Assembly (NCBI GenBank): GCA_038234715.1
Contig: JBBQTD010000004.1
Span: 62,001 to 126,000 of the forward strand
Direction of reading: 5' to 3'
DNA from: SZAS-103 sp038234715
GTDB lineage: Bacteria > Pseudomonadota > Gammaproteobacteria > Xanthomonadales > Xanthomonadaceae
Length of the DNA stretch: 64,000 nucleotides
The notes under the pieces were generated by a model, which saw nothing but the letters and a program-made list of their open reading frames with translations, was not told the DNA's origin and ran no database searches. Below, one piece after another: positions 7,428 to 16,587 of the stretch. Both the position numbers and the translations under genes were made by a program. Within the stretch, counting starts at the first letter, position 1. Each line of letters begins with the position of its first letter.

Positions 7428-8777
7428 ATGACCGACACCCTGATCATCAACGCCCAACTGGTCAACGAAGGCCGCCAGTTCGCGGCGGACCTGCGCATCC
7501 ACGATGGCCGCATCGAGGCGATCGGACCATCGCTGGCAGCGCGACCAAACGAGTCGGTGTTCGACGCCGCGGGACTGTGGCTTCTGCCAGGGGTGATCGA
7601 TGCCCAGGTGCATTTCCGCGAGCCCGGGATGGAATACAAGGGCGGCTTCGATTCCGAACCGGCCGCCGCGGTCGCGGGCGGTGTCACCAGCTTCCTGGAC
7701 ATGCCGAACACCAAGCCGCCGACGCTCGACAATCCCGCGCTGGAAGACAAGTACCGGCGTGCCGCAGGACGCTCGCGCGCGAACTTCGGTTTCTATTTCG
7801 GCGCGAGCAACGACAACCTCGACGCAATCCGCCGGATCGACCCGAAGACCACGCCAGGGCTGAAGATCTTCATGGGCGCCTCGACCGGCAACATGCTGGT
7901 CGACGACCCGAAAGTTCTCGAAGCGATGTTCGCCGAATGCCCCACGCCAATCATCACCCATTGCGAAGACACACCGATGATCGAAGCGGCGATGGCCGAG
8001 GCCCGCGCTATCTATGGCGATGACATCCCGGTCGACCTGCATGGTGAGATCCGGTCGCGATTCGCCTGCATCAAGTCGACCGAACTCGCGATCGCGCTGG
8101 CGCGACGCTGCGGCACCTCGCTGCACGTACTGCACATCAGCACCGCCGAGGAAATGCAGTTGTTCGAAGCCGGCCCGCTGATCGATGCGTCAGGCCGGAT
8201 GAAACGCATCACCGCGGAAACCTGCATCCACTTCCTGCATTTCGCACGCGCCGACTACGCGCGCCTCGGCAACCTGATCAAATGCAATCCGGCGATCAAG
8301 GAAGCCAGCGATCGCGCGGCGATCATCCGCGCGATAGCCGAGGATCGCGTCGACGTGCTCGCGACCGACCACGCGCCGCACACCTGGGAGGAGAAGCAGC
8401 AGCCTTACGCAAGCGCGCCTTCGGGGCTGCCGCTGGTGCAGGACTTCCTGGTGTGCGCGTTGCAGAAAGTACGCGATGGACACTTCAGCCTGCCGCACCT
8501 CGTTCAGAAGATCTGCCATGCGCCCGCGCAGCGCTTCGATATCGCCGAACGCGGCTTCCTGCGTGAAGGCTACGCGGCCGATTTGGTGCTGGTCGATCCG
8601 GACGGTGGCACCGAAATCACCCAAGAACGCATTCTCACCAAATGCGGGTGGTCACCGTTCCTGGGCGAACGCTTCGACGCACGCGTTGCCAGCACGTTTG
8701 TCAATGGCGAACTCGCCTGGGACGGCAAGTCCCTTGTCGGTGCCCCGCTCGGGCAGCGACTCCGTTACGCTCGCTAG
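7428..8777 (+). CDS. pyrC: Dihydroorotase (Gln-x-His subgroup)
   Basis: Cyclises carbamoyl-aspartate to dihydroorotate in pyrimidine synthesis. 449 residues of the amidohydrolase fold. The metal motif usually written H-x-H is Q60-V-H62 in 'IDAQVHFREPG', a substitution typical of a subgroup that includes Bacteroidetes and Xanthomonas enzymes. Other signatures are intact: 'MPNTKPPT', 'ITHCEDTP', 'LHVLHISTAEE' and 'DVLATDHAPHTWEEK'. ATG 7428 lies 43 bp after yidD. The pathway's next enzyme, pyrD, is far away at 47481. The class I-type length and motifs distinguish it from E. coli PyrC. Confidence 0.92.
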   Translation: MTDTLIINAQLVNEGRQFAADLRIHDGRIEAIGPSLAARPNESVFDAAGLWLLPGVIDAQVHFREPGMEYKGGFDSEPAAAVAGGVTSFLDMPNTKPPTLDNPALEDKYRRAAGRSRANFGFYFGASNDNLDAIRRIDPKTTPGLKIFMGASTGNMLVDDPKVLEAMFAECPTPIITHCEDTPMIEAAMAEARAIYGDDIPVDLHGEIRSRFACIKSTELAIALARRCGTSLHVLHISTAEEMQLFEAGPLIDASGRMKRITAETCIHFLHFARADYARLGNLIKCNPAIKEASDRAAIIRAIAEDRVDVLATDHAPHTWEEKQQPYASAPSGLPLVQDFLVCALQKVRDGHFSLPHLVQKICHAPAQRFDIAERGFLREGYAADLVLVDPDGGTEITQERILTKCGWSPFLGERFDARVASTFVNGELAWDGKSLVGAPLGQRLRYAR

Positions 8778-8884
8778 ATCCATCTTGTGATTCCGTCGTG
8801 CCGAACTGGCCTGTCTTTGGCCTGTCGAACGGAACCATGCATGGAATCGACCTGATCCAATCCAATAACTGATTCAAAGGCCCC

Positions 8885-9793
8885 ATGTCCATGAAACGCA
8901 TCCTGTCTACTCTGCTCGTCCTCGCCTGCGGCGCATGCGCGACCACCCAACCCTCCGCGTCGCAGGCGCCGGTTGCAACGTCTTCACCGGCCGCATTACG
9001 ACAGACGAGCAGCATCGGCGTCGTGCAGATTCCGACCAGCATCCAACAGGCCGGCCTGCTGTTCGGCCAGGTACCGCCGGGCAGCACGCTCAGCTACGAC
9101 GGCCGCACGGTGCGGGTCGCGAACAATGGCCGTTTCGTCGTGGGCGTGGCGCGCGAAATGACCGGCTCCTTGTCGCTCAAGATGACCGCGCCGGACGGCA
9201 GCACGCGCATGCTCAGCGTCGCGATCGAGCCGCGCACGTTTCCAGTCGAGCGCGTCAACGGCGTACCGGAAAAGACCGTGAATCCGCCGCCGGAGATCGC
9301 CGCACGCATCGCACGCGAGCAGGCGAGCGTGGATGCGGTGCGCAGCCGCGACGACGACCGCAACGATTTCGATGCGACGTATGTCTGGCCGGTGAAGGGA
9401 CGCGTCAGCGGCGTGTTCGGCAGCCAGCGCATCTACAACGGCACACCAGCCTCGCCGCATTCCGGCGTGGATATCGCGGCCGGGAAAGGCACTCCGATCC
9501 ACGCGCCGGCAGGCGGCATCGTGACGTTCGCGAATACCGACCTGTACCTCACAGGTGGCACCGTGCTGATCGACCATGGCCATGGCGTGAGTTCGAATTT
9601 CCTGCACATGAGCCGCATCGACGTGAAAGTGGGCGACCGCGTCGAACAGGGTCAGGTGATCGGGCTGGTCGGTGCGACGGGGCGCGCAACCGGTCCGCAC
9701 ATGCACTGGGGCATGAACTGGTTCAACGTGCGCGTCGATCCGCAGCTGTTGATGACGCCAGCCGTGTTTAAGCCCGCTGCCCCAACGAAATAG
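8885..9793 (+). CDS. M23 (LytM) family peptidase lipoprotein
   Basis: 302 residues, exported. A lipobox-like 'VLAC' ends at C15 (C18 is a second candidate). Residues 35-115 form a beta-rich domain with VPPG and SYDGR turns. Residues 165-295 are a peptidase M23 domain with zinc ligands H192, D196 (HSGVDIA) and the H272-x-H274 pair (PHMHWG). All catalytic residues are present, so it should cut peptidoglycan cross-links rather than act as an activator. ATG 8885 is preceded by aaagg. It is convergent with the DUF3999 gene. Confidence 0.9.
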   Translation: MSMKRILSTLLVLACGACATTQPSASQAPVATSSPAALRQTSSIGVVQIPTSIQQAGLLFGQVPPGSTLSYDGRTVRVANNGRFVVGVAREMTGSLSLKMTAPDGSTRMLSVAIEPRTFPVERVNGVPEKTVNPPPEIAARIAREQASVDAVRSRDDDRNDFDATYVWPVKGRVSGVFGSQRIYNGTPASPHSGVDIAAGKGTPIHAPAGGIVTFANTDLYLTGGTVLIDHGHGVSSNFLHMSRIDVKVGDRVEQGQVIGLVGATGRATGPHMHWGMNWFNVRVDPQLLMTPAVFKPAAPTK

Positions 9794-9799
9794 CCGGGA

Positions 9800-11143
9800 C
9801 TATTGCTTCGGTTGCGGTGGCGAACGCAGCAGGCCAACCACCATTGCGACCACGGCCCCAGCGCCAAGCAGCAGGACGCCCCACAGCAGCCAGGTGCGCC
9901 GTTGCGTTGCATCCCAGCCATTGAGTGCAGCCGCGCCAGCCGAAGCGCGCATTTGCGCGTGACCAATCGTCGGCGGGCGCCATTGCTCGCCGTAATGCGC
10001 ACGCAACTGGCCCACCAGCGCATCGATCGCAAACGTGCCACGTTGCGCGCGCTTGCTGCCAGCGACAATCACGTAGGGCGCACGTCCGTGGGTGAACAAG
10101 ACCCAGGTTTCGGGCTGGTAGTCGAGCCGAAGCTGCGGTGCCTTCGCGAGATCCGCGTCGGGCTGGATCCGCCATTCGCGCGCGCGCACCGCGGCGACGT
10201 CCATCGGTTCGGCATCCAGTGCGATGCCTGCTCCACGCAGTCGGAACGCGGTGTAACCCCCAATTTCACGCCATTGGGTTTCGCCCGGTTCACGCGCCGA
10301 CACGGTGAAGTGCGCAACCGCGTTGTCATCGGCAAGCGCGATCGCGAGGCGTTCGACCCCAACCAACGCCGGCAATCCGTAGACGAAAGCGCGACCGTCG
10401 CGACCCACCAACGTCGCATTCAGTCCGACCCGCGCCGGTTCGCTGCCGACATCGCGCAGCCGCAGTTGGACGCTACGCAACGGCAACAGCGCGGATGCGT
10501 GGATGCGCAGGTAAGTCGCAGCTTCGGCATTGAACTCCACGGTGCGGCGCAGCAGGGTCTGTCCGTTCTGGCGCAGTTGCGCGAGCGGCGCATCCGCGAC
10601 CATTCCATGCCAGTGCTGCAGGTCGTCGCTCGCCTCCACGCCGATCTGGGCGCTGAAGTCGGGCGCATCGCTTGCGAAATCGAATGCGAGTGCGTCGATC
10701 GAACGGTCCTTGGCACGGACATCGATGAGCAGGTCGTCCACGCCGTTCCTGGCGGCAGCCTGCGCTGCACCCGAGAGCGTGGTGTCGACGGCCAGGCTGC
10801 CATCGGCGGCGCGGGAGACGTGCATCTGCAGGTCGCCGGCGTTCGCGGCGGTGGAGTCCTGCTTCGACAGCGCAAACCACGCAGCTTCGCGCCACGCACT
10901 CGGCGGCGCTTGACGGGCCGATGGCAGCGGGCCGAACGCGAGTTCCTCGCCATCGGCGTTGAATGCAGCCAGATCGGCAAGGTCGGTGCGCGTGACCTGC
11001 CGATAAATGTCGCTATCGAGGGTGACGGCGTAGGCGTCGGCCTTGTCGGTCGCCAGGGTCCACTGGCTCGCGTAGTCCGCTGGCGTCGCAGCCGCAACGC
11101 TCGCGCTCAACCATAGGCTTGCCAATACGATGAGAGGCTTCAT
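9800..11143 (-). CDS. DUF3999 family exported membrane protein
   Basis: 447 residues. A signal peptide (residues 1-19, ending AAA-TPAD) is followed by a large beta-rich extracytoplasmic region, and a single transmembrane helix lies near the C-terminus (LLWGVLLLGAGAVVAMVVGLL) with a short basic tail. The family has no known function. Its ATG overlaps the stop of the DUF2339 gene (ATGA), so the two are translated together; this pairing suggests one membrane complex of unknown role. Confidence 0.85.
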   Translation of the reverse strand: MKPLIVLASLWLSASVAAATPADYASQWTLATDKADAYAVTLDSDIYRQVTRTDLADLAAFNADGEELAFGPLPSARQAPPSAWREAAWFALSKQDSTAANAGDLQMHVSRAADGSLAVDTTLSGAAQAAARNGVDDLLIDVRAKDRSIDALAFDFASDAPDFSAQIGVEASDDLQHWHGMVADAPLAQLRQNGQTLLRRTVEFNAEAATYLRIHASALLPLRSVQLRLRDVGSEPARVGLNATLVGRDGRAFVYGLPALVGVERLAIALADDNAVAHFTVSAREPGETQWREIGGYTAFRLRGAGIALDAEPMDVAAVRAREWRIQPDADLAKAPQLRLDYQPETWVLFTHGRAPYVIVAGSKRAQRGTFAIDALVGQLRAHYGEQWRPPTIGHAQMRASAGAAALNGWDATQRRTWLLWGVLLLGAGAVVAMVVGLLRSPPQPKQ

Positions 11144-13941
11144 GTCGACTCCACCACGTTGTCGATTCGCTTTGGCGGTGACGGCGCGATGTAGCCTACG
11201 CCGACCAGAAGCAAGCCCACGGCGAGGAACGACGCAATGCCTGGCATGTCGCCCATGTAGTGCCGATCGAGCGCAATGAGCTTCAGCAAGACCACTCCCA
11301 TCAACACGGCGCCGCCCATCCACAGGCGACGATCACCACGTCTTGAACCCACGATCCACGAGCCTACGCCGACCAGGCTCCAGACCAGGGTCAATGCCAT
11401 CTGGCTCACGCCGGAGTCGAACACATTGGCGCTCCAGGGCTCTCCGTGCCAGTGATGCACGGCTCGCAACGTGGCCGACGTGATCAACGCGAAACCCACA
11501 TACGGCCAGACCCTGCGCAGCGCGTGCAACGACGGCGGACAGAGCGCATGCAGCAGAACCGCAATGGCGACCAGCATCAGTTCAAGTGGATTGAGCAACG
11601 GCAAATATGGCAGCGGTGCAGCGCTGCCCTCGACGAAGAGTCCCGCGATGAGGGCAAGGCCCAGCAACACCGACGCGGGCGCGAACCAGCCGATCCGATA
11701 GCCGTCGAACAAGGGCCCACGAGGCCACGCGAACGCTTCCGGTTTGCGCGACAGGCCGAGCGTGAGCAATGCGAGTGGAGCAATGAATCCGGCGAAGTGC
11801 CAGCCCACCGCCAGCTGGTGGACGGTGGCCATGTGATCCACCTGGCTCGTTGTGGCGAGCGCTATCGTCCACAGCCAGAACAGATGCGTCGCCGCCGGCA
11901 GCCGCGACGATTCGGCACGCGTGCTCCACAGCGACCACCCGATCGCGATCGCAAACGCCGTCCATGCGGGCAGCATGGACGGGGCAAGCGGACCGCTCGC
12001 GGGTGTACCCAAGGCGAAGACCATCGGCAACGCCAGCAGCGCGCACGCGCCGACCAGCCAACCCAGCCGCCACCATGGCAGCCGCATGCGCAGGGTTGCG
12101 GCTAGGCCGATCGTCCCCGCAAGCATGTACATCGCAAAGCGCCATTCGCCAACACCAAGGACGCCCGCAAGATCTAGTTGGGTGATGGCAGCGACCAGCC
12201 ACCAGATTGACGCCCAGATGAATAGCAGCAACGGCAGCAGGGCCACCGGACGCCGGCGATCGTGGATCAGGCTCAGCGCATATCCGGCGAGGGCGATGAT
12301 TGCCGCCCCCAGCCACGCCGGATTGAGCAACAACAATTGCGATCCTGGATGCGGGGAAAAATCGATCTGCCCCAGCACGTAGGCACCAGCTGCGAGCAGT
12401 TGCAGCGCCAGCCCGCCCAGCCACGGGAACGTGCGGTTCTGGCGGATCCCCAGCCACGCGATCCCAGCGCCTTCCAGTGCCCAGACCGAAGACGTGGTGC
12501 CGGCCGAGAACGCGAGCGGCACCGCGAGCGTTGCGAAGCCGAGTGCGAGTGCACCGTAGGCCTCGGTGAGGAGGCGTTCGTCGCGCCGGCGCCGCAAGTA
12601 GTAGACGAGGCCCGCATAGACCACCGCGACAACCAGCGCGCTGAACGCCAGCGCCATGCGATTGTCCTTCAGCAATGCCGCCTGCAGTGGAAACGCGAGC
12701 AGCGGCGTGCCGAACACCAGCGTTCCGTCAACCCACGGCCGGCGATGGGCGGTCTGGCGGATCACGTACAGTAATCCGATGACGACGTAGAACCCGAAGA
12801 ACAGGATCAGGAATGGCTCGATGGTCCCGAACATTTCGGGTCGATAGAATCTTGCGCCCCACATCGTGCCGACGCCGAAGGTGAATGCGAAGCCGATCAG
12901 GTTCAGCAAGCGCCAGCTGCGCTTCCAGGACACCCCGAACACCGCGAGGTTGAGCACCGCGTAATACGAAAACAACCCCACAGGATTGTTGCTGCCGGTC
13001 GAGATGAGTACAGGGGCGAGGTAACCGCCGAGGAATCCGAGCGCCGCGAGCGCGATCGCATCCTGCAATACCGCAAGCAGTGCCGCACCTGCGACCAGCA
13101 GGACGACCAACGCGAAAGCGGCCATTGGCGGCAGCAACGCATACATCCTGTAGGCGGCAAACACCGTCATCAACAACACGCCGAGCGCACCGCCTTGCAG
13201 GCTCAGGCCAAATGCCGGCTTGCGGATGCGCTCGCGCCAGCCAAACAACAATCCGGCCACGCCTGCAGCGGCGATCATCGCCAGGCGCACCTCGATCGGC
13301 ACGTGGACGTATCCCTGGGCGACCGCATAGCGCAGGGCCGCCGCGACGCCGGCGAACAGCACCAGCACGCCGATCTTGACCGGCACATTGCCTTCAGTGA
13401 ACCAGCGCTTGATTGCGGCGAGGACCTTTTGATCCCAGCCAGGCGCCGACGGCACCCGCTCAGCCTTTTGCGTCTGCCGTTCTTGTACCGCGGCTGCTAC
13501 TGCGGCCTGTTGAACTGCCGTCGGCAAGGGTGGAGGCGAAACCTGCGCGAACGGTTCGGGCTCGCCCACGGCAGCAGCGTCCCTGCGCGCTGCAAGTGAT
13601 GCCACGCGATCGGCCCATGGGTCCGGCGCTTGCGCATCGCCAATCGGTGATGCCGGCTCGGCAACCGTGGAGCTCGCGTTACCCGCAGTCGGGGCTGTTT
13701 TGTCTTCCTGTACGCCCATCGCGGCGCTCGCAGGCGCGACGGGCGCAAGCGCAGCCAACTCGGCGACGCGCAATCGCAGCCCGCCCAACTCGGTCTCGTT
13801 GCGTTGCAGGCGATTTCTCAGTCCGCCCACGGTCACCAGGAGATAGCCCAGCGCGAAACCGGCGAGCGCGCTAAACAACGCGTACTCGCTCGCGATGGCG
13901 GCGCCGAACAACGCGCCGATCAGTCCCAGGACCCAGTTCAT
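11140..13941 (-). CDS. DUF2339 polytopic membrane protein
   Basis: 933 residues, COG5373/DUF2339. An N-terminal membrane helix pair (residues 1-42) is followed by a short coiled segment (RNRLQRNETELGGLRLRVAEL) and a Pro/Ala-rich linker to about residue 170. About 25 hydrophobic helices then follow to the C-terminus. The family is widespread in Gram-negative bacteria but uncharacterised; its helix number resembles large transporters or lipid/sugar-handling enzymes. It is the first gene of a two-gene operon with DUF3999. Confidence 0.87.
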   Translation of the reverse strand: MNWVLGLIGALFGAAIASEYALFSALAGFALGYLLVTVGGLRNRLQRNETELGGLRLRVAELAALAPVAPASAAMGVQEDKTAPTAGNASSTVAEPASPIGDAQAPDPWADRVASLAARRDAAAVGEPEPFAQVSPPPLPTAVQQAAVAAAVQERQTQKAERVPSAPGWDQKVLAAIKRWFTEGNVPVKIGVLVLFAGVAAALRYAVAQGYVHVPIEVRLAMIAAAGVAGLLFGWRERIRKPAFGLSLQGGALGVLLMTVFAAYRMYALLPPMAAFALVVLLVAGAALLAVLQDAIALAALGFLGGYLAPVLISTGSNNPVGLFSYYAVLNLAVFGVSWKRSWRLLNLIGFAFTFGVGTMWGARFYRPEMFGTIEPFLILFFGFYVVIGLLYVIRQTAHRRPWVDGTLVFGTPLLAFPLQAALLKDNRMALAFSALVVAVVYAGLVYYLRRRRDERLLTEAYGALALGFATLAVPLAFSAGTTSSVWALEGAGIAWLGIRQNRTFPWLGGLALQLLAAGAYVLGQIDFSPHPGSQLLLLNPAWLGAAIIALAGYALSLIHDRRRPVALLPLLLFIWASIWWLVAAITQLDLAGVLGVGEWRFAMYMLAGTIGLAATLRMRLPWWRLGWLVGACALLALPMVFALGTPASGPLAPSMLPAWTAFAIAIGWSLWSTRAESSRLPAATHLFWLWTIALATTSQVDHMATVHQLAVGWHFAGFIAPLALLTLGLSRKPEAFAWPRGPLFDGYRIGWFAPASVLLGLALIAGLFVEGSAAPLPYLPLLNPLELMLVAIAVLLHALCPPSLHALRRVWPYVGFALITSATLRAVHHWHGEPWSANVFDSGVSQMALTLVWSLVGVGSWIVGSRRGDRRLWMGGAVLMGVVLLKLIALDRHYMGDMPGIASFLAVGLLLVGVGYIAPSPPKRIDNVVEST

Positions 13942-14035
13942 GCGCGATGCATCCCCTGCTGTCGCGCAAGTCTGTCACAACCGCGGCAACGTCGGCGGGG
14001 CCGTTCTGCCAGCCGGTCTTCTGCCCGGCGTCCCG

Positions 14036-15001
14036 CTAGCGATCGGCAGTGGGCTTGCCCGCTTCGGCGACGGCGTCATGCGCATGCAGGCTTTCGTGGT
14101 GCGCCACGCGCACATGGAAATCACGCACGCCAGGTGCGGCGTCGAACGCGGCCTGCAGTCGACGCGCAGCATCCTCGCAAAACATCGGATTCTCCCCGTT
14201 GCGTCGCGCGAATGCCTGCTCGTCGATGCGCTTGACAGCGGTCTGCACGGGCGTACCGAGGGCCGCTTCAGCGCAATCGATCAGCGCCGTGAATGGAAGT
14301 ACGGTCATCGCAGGGTCGAGTTGTGCGCGTATGCGCGCGGTGCTGCGCTGGCTGTGCGGCGTCGCGCGCATGCCCTCAGCGCCAGCGAGCCAGCGCATCG
14401 CCGCTTCGCGATCGAGCGGCGCGTGTGATGGAAAGGCGCGACCAAAATCTTCCGCGACGAGCTGCCGTGTCAACGCGGTCGAGGCTGGACATGTGCTCGA
14501 ATAGACCACTTCGAAGGCGACCTCGAGCGCAAATGCGTCGTCTTCAAGCGTCGCCGTCACAACAACCGGATAGCGCCGCCAGCCGCTGTTCGCGCTGGCC
14601 AGTGCCGGGCGACGCAGGAAATGCTCGAACGCAATCGTCGCCCGCGCGCGACGCGACAGTCCAGCGTGGTTTGCAAGGAAGTCACGCAACAAGGCCCAAA
14701 GCATCGCCGGCGCCAGCGGCGCTTGCGAGAATGCCGCATCGAGTGCGAGATACAGCCGCGACATGTGGATGCCACGCGTCGCCCCGGCTTGCAGGTCGAC
14801 TTCAGCCGCTATGCGGGCCGGAACCTGCAGGGCCATGCCCCCTTCGTCGATCCGGATCGGCAGATCGATCGCATCCATTCCGACCCAATCGAGCGTCCGT
14901 GCGCACTTTGTCGCTTGATCAGACGCGATGTCCGGCAACGCGTTAGCGGCTTCTTCGGCGCGCAATGCGGCGAGCAGGTCGTGTTGCTGGTCGGCAGACA
15001 T
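14036..15001 (-). CDS. folE2: GTP cyclohydrolase FolE2
   Basis: Makes 7,8-dihydroneopterin triphosphate from GTP, the first step of folate (and queuosine) synthesis. 321 residues of the COG1469/type IB family. The family's cysteine motif is 'YSSTCPAST' with C171, and the conserved 'GIHMSRLY' and 'NPMFCEDAARRL' segments are present. FolE2 enzymes use varied metals and often replace zinc-dependent FolE under zinc limitation; no Zur-like site was found upstream. ATG 15001 lies about 100 bp from the PSY-like gene on the same strand. Confidence 0.93.
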   Translation of the reverse strand: MSADQQHDLLAALRAEEAANALPDIASDQATKCARTLDWVGMDAIDLPIRIDEGGMALQVPARIAAEVDLQAGATRGIHMSRLYLALDAAFSQAPLAPAMLWALLRDFLANHAGLSRRARATIAFEHFLRRPALASANSGWRRYPVVVTATLEDDAFALEVAFEVVYSSTCPASTALTRQLVAEDFGRAFPSHAPLDREAAMRWLAGAEGMRATPHSQRSTARIRAQLDPAMTVLPFTALIDCAEAALGTPVQTAVKRIDEQAFARRNGENPMFCEDAARRLQAAFDAAPGVRDFHVRVAHHESLHAHDAVAEAGKPTADR

Positions 15002-15104
15002 GCGGTTCTTCCTGGTGTTTCATTGCGGTGGAACGATGGAATGGGGCCGTAGCTGGGAATTTCCAGACGCCACGACCGCCGGGATGATGTCTGGGCGTCG
15101 AATT

Positions 15105-15917
15105 CTAAGGGTTTCCACGACCTTCGCGCGCACTGCGCCAAGCCAGCCGCAGCGCGCGCAACGCTGGCACTGCCTGGCGGTCATTGCCTGCAGCACGCGC
15201 GTTCAGGAACCATCCGTCGAACGCGGCACGCGAGCGACGATACAGTGGCGAGCCGCCAAGATGCGCAGGAAGCGCCGCAGCCAATTCGGCTGCCCAGTCC
15301 CGTACTGCCGGAGTGCCCTGCGGGTGCGCAAGGATGGAACTGGCGATGGCATGCCTTGCCAGAAGCGACAGCGGAACCCGACCGCCGTCGGCCGCCACAA
15401 TGCCGGTCCGCAAGCGTTCGCCGAGCAAATGGACCGCAACCGCACGGCTTGCATCCTTTACGTCCGCATTGACCGCCTGCACGCTTTCGAACAATCCGGA
15501 CTCGACCGTCGCGATACCCTCCGCAAGCGGTGCTACGCCGGCCATCGCGGCATCGCGATTCGCAGGGCGCGATCCATCTGCCTGCGCCATGGCGATCATT
15601 CCGCGGGCGATTGCATTCCACGCCAACTGCGGTGCGGCCAAAGCCTGGGTCAGCGGATGCCGCGGTGCATCCTGCGCGCATCGCAACGCCTCGTCGGCCC
15701 ACCACGCACACTTGGCCTCGGTTGGCCTGGCATCGCTCAGTTCGAACGCCGCCTCGCGCAGCTCGAACAGCAACGCGCCCCACAATGCGAAACGCGCGCG
15801 CTGCAAGCGCACGCAAAAAACTTCCGCATACGCCATTTCCGGTTCGCGCGCGCGCCATTTCGCGACGAATGCGGCGACCGCAGGCGCATCGCTCGTCAAG
15901 CGTTCAGTACTTGTCAC
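15105..15917 (-). CDS. Degenerate squalene/phytoene synthase-like protein
   Basis: 270 residues, helical. The segments 'LQRARFALWGALLFELREAAFELSD', 'CAWWADEAL', 'HPLTQAL' and 'FESVQAV' follow the layout of the short COG1562-like proteins found next to gph in Xanthomonas and Lysobacter. The two Asp-rich motifs (DxxxD) that bind prenyl diphosphate are absent, so catalysis of squalene or phytoene synthesis is unlikely. GTG 15917 overlaps the gph stop by 14 bp. It is the last gene of the mtaD-ubiG-gph run. Confidence 0.65.
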   Translation of the reverse strand: MTSTERLTSDAPAVAAFVAKWRAREPEMAYAEVFCVRLQRARFALWGALLFELREAAFELSDARPTEAKCAWWADEALRCAQDAPRHPLTQALAAPQLAWNAIARGMIAMAQADGSRPANRDAAMAGVAPLAEGIATVESGLFESVQAVNADVKDASRAVAVHLLGERLRTGIVAADGGRVPLSLLARHAIASSILAHPQGTPAVRDWAAELAAALPAHLGGSPLYRRSRAAFDGWFLNARAAGNDRQAVPALRALRLAWRSAREGRGNP

Positions 15918-16587
15918 GCCCGATACCGTCCGCCAGCTCGAAACACAATTCGAGCGGGTGCGCGATGCTGCGATCCGCACCCCAATTCGCCGGGTCGTCG
16001 TGGGCCTCGCGATAGCCCCACAGCGCGATGACCGATGGCATCCCGGCAGCGCGCGCGGCCTGCACGTCGCGTTCGTCGTCACCGACGTACACACTGCATT
16101 CGGGCGCCGTCCCGAGCTGCGCACAGGCATGCACCAGTTGCGCCGGATCGGGCTTCTTCGTAGCCAGCGAGTCGCCACCGACGAGCACTGCACAGCGATC
16201 GGCCCAACCCATCGCCTGCACGACGCTGCGTGCGAGCGCTTCGGGCTTGTTGGTCACGATGCCCCAGCGCAAACCAGCGCGTTCGATCCGGTGCAGCAGG
16301 GACTCGATGCCATCAAACGCGGCGCTTTGCTCGGCAATGGCTGACGCATAGTAATCAAGCAAGGTCGGAACAAGCTGTTCGCGCTCGTCGACGCCGAAAT
16401 CTGGAAATGCAAGCGCGAGCATCGCGCGTGCACCCTTGGAAACGATGGGCCGAAACGCAGCCTGGCCCAGTGGCACGCGACCGGCATCGGCAAGCACCCG
16501 GTTCACAGCCGCCAGCAGGTCCGGCGCGCTGTCCACCAGCGTACCGTCGAGGTCAAACAGGACGCACGCGATGGCTGGTGAACTCAT
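15904..16587 (-). CDS. gph: Phosphoglycolate phosphatase, HAD family
   Basis: 227 residues. HAD motif I is D12-x-D14 (FDLDGTLVDS), motif II is T in 'IVTNKPE', motif III is the Lys in 'ATKKPDP', and motif IV is 'YVGDDERDV'. The helical cap follows motif I. Gph removes phosphate from 2-phosphoglycolate, a product of DNA 3'-end repair and oxygenation reactions; some relatives act on N-acetylmuramate phosphate (MupP), so substrate is family-level. ATG 16587 overlaps the ubiG stop (ATGA). Confidence 0.88.
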   Translation of the reverse strand: MSSPAIACVLFDLDGTLVDSAPDLLAAVNRVLADAGRVPLGQAAFRPIVSKGARAMLALAFPDFGVDEREQLVPTLLDYYASAIAEQSAAFDGIESLLHRIERAGLRWGIVTNKPEALARSVVQAMGWADRCAVLVGGDSLATKKPDPAQLVHACAQLGTAPECSVYVGDDERDVQAARAAGMPSVIALWGYREAHDDPANWGADRSIAHPLELCFELADGIGRDKY

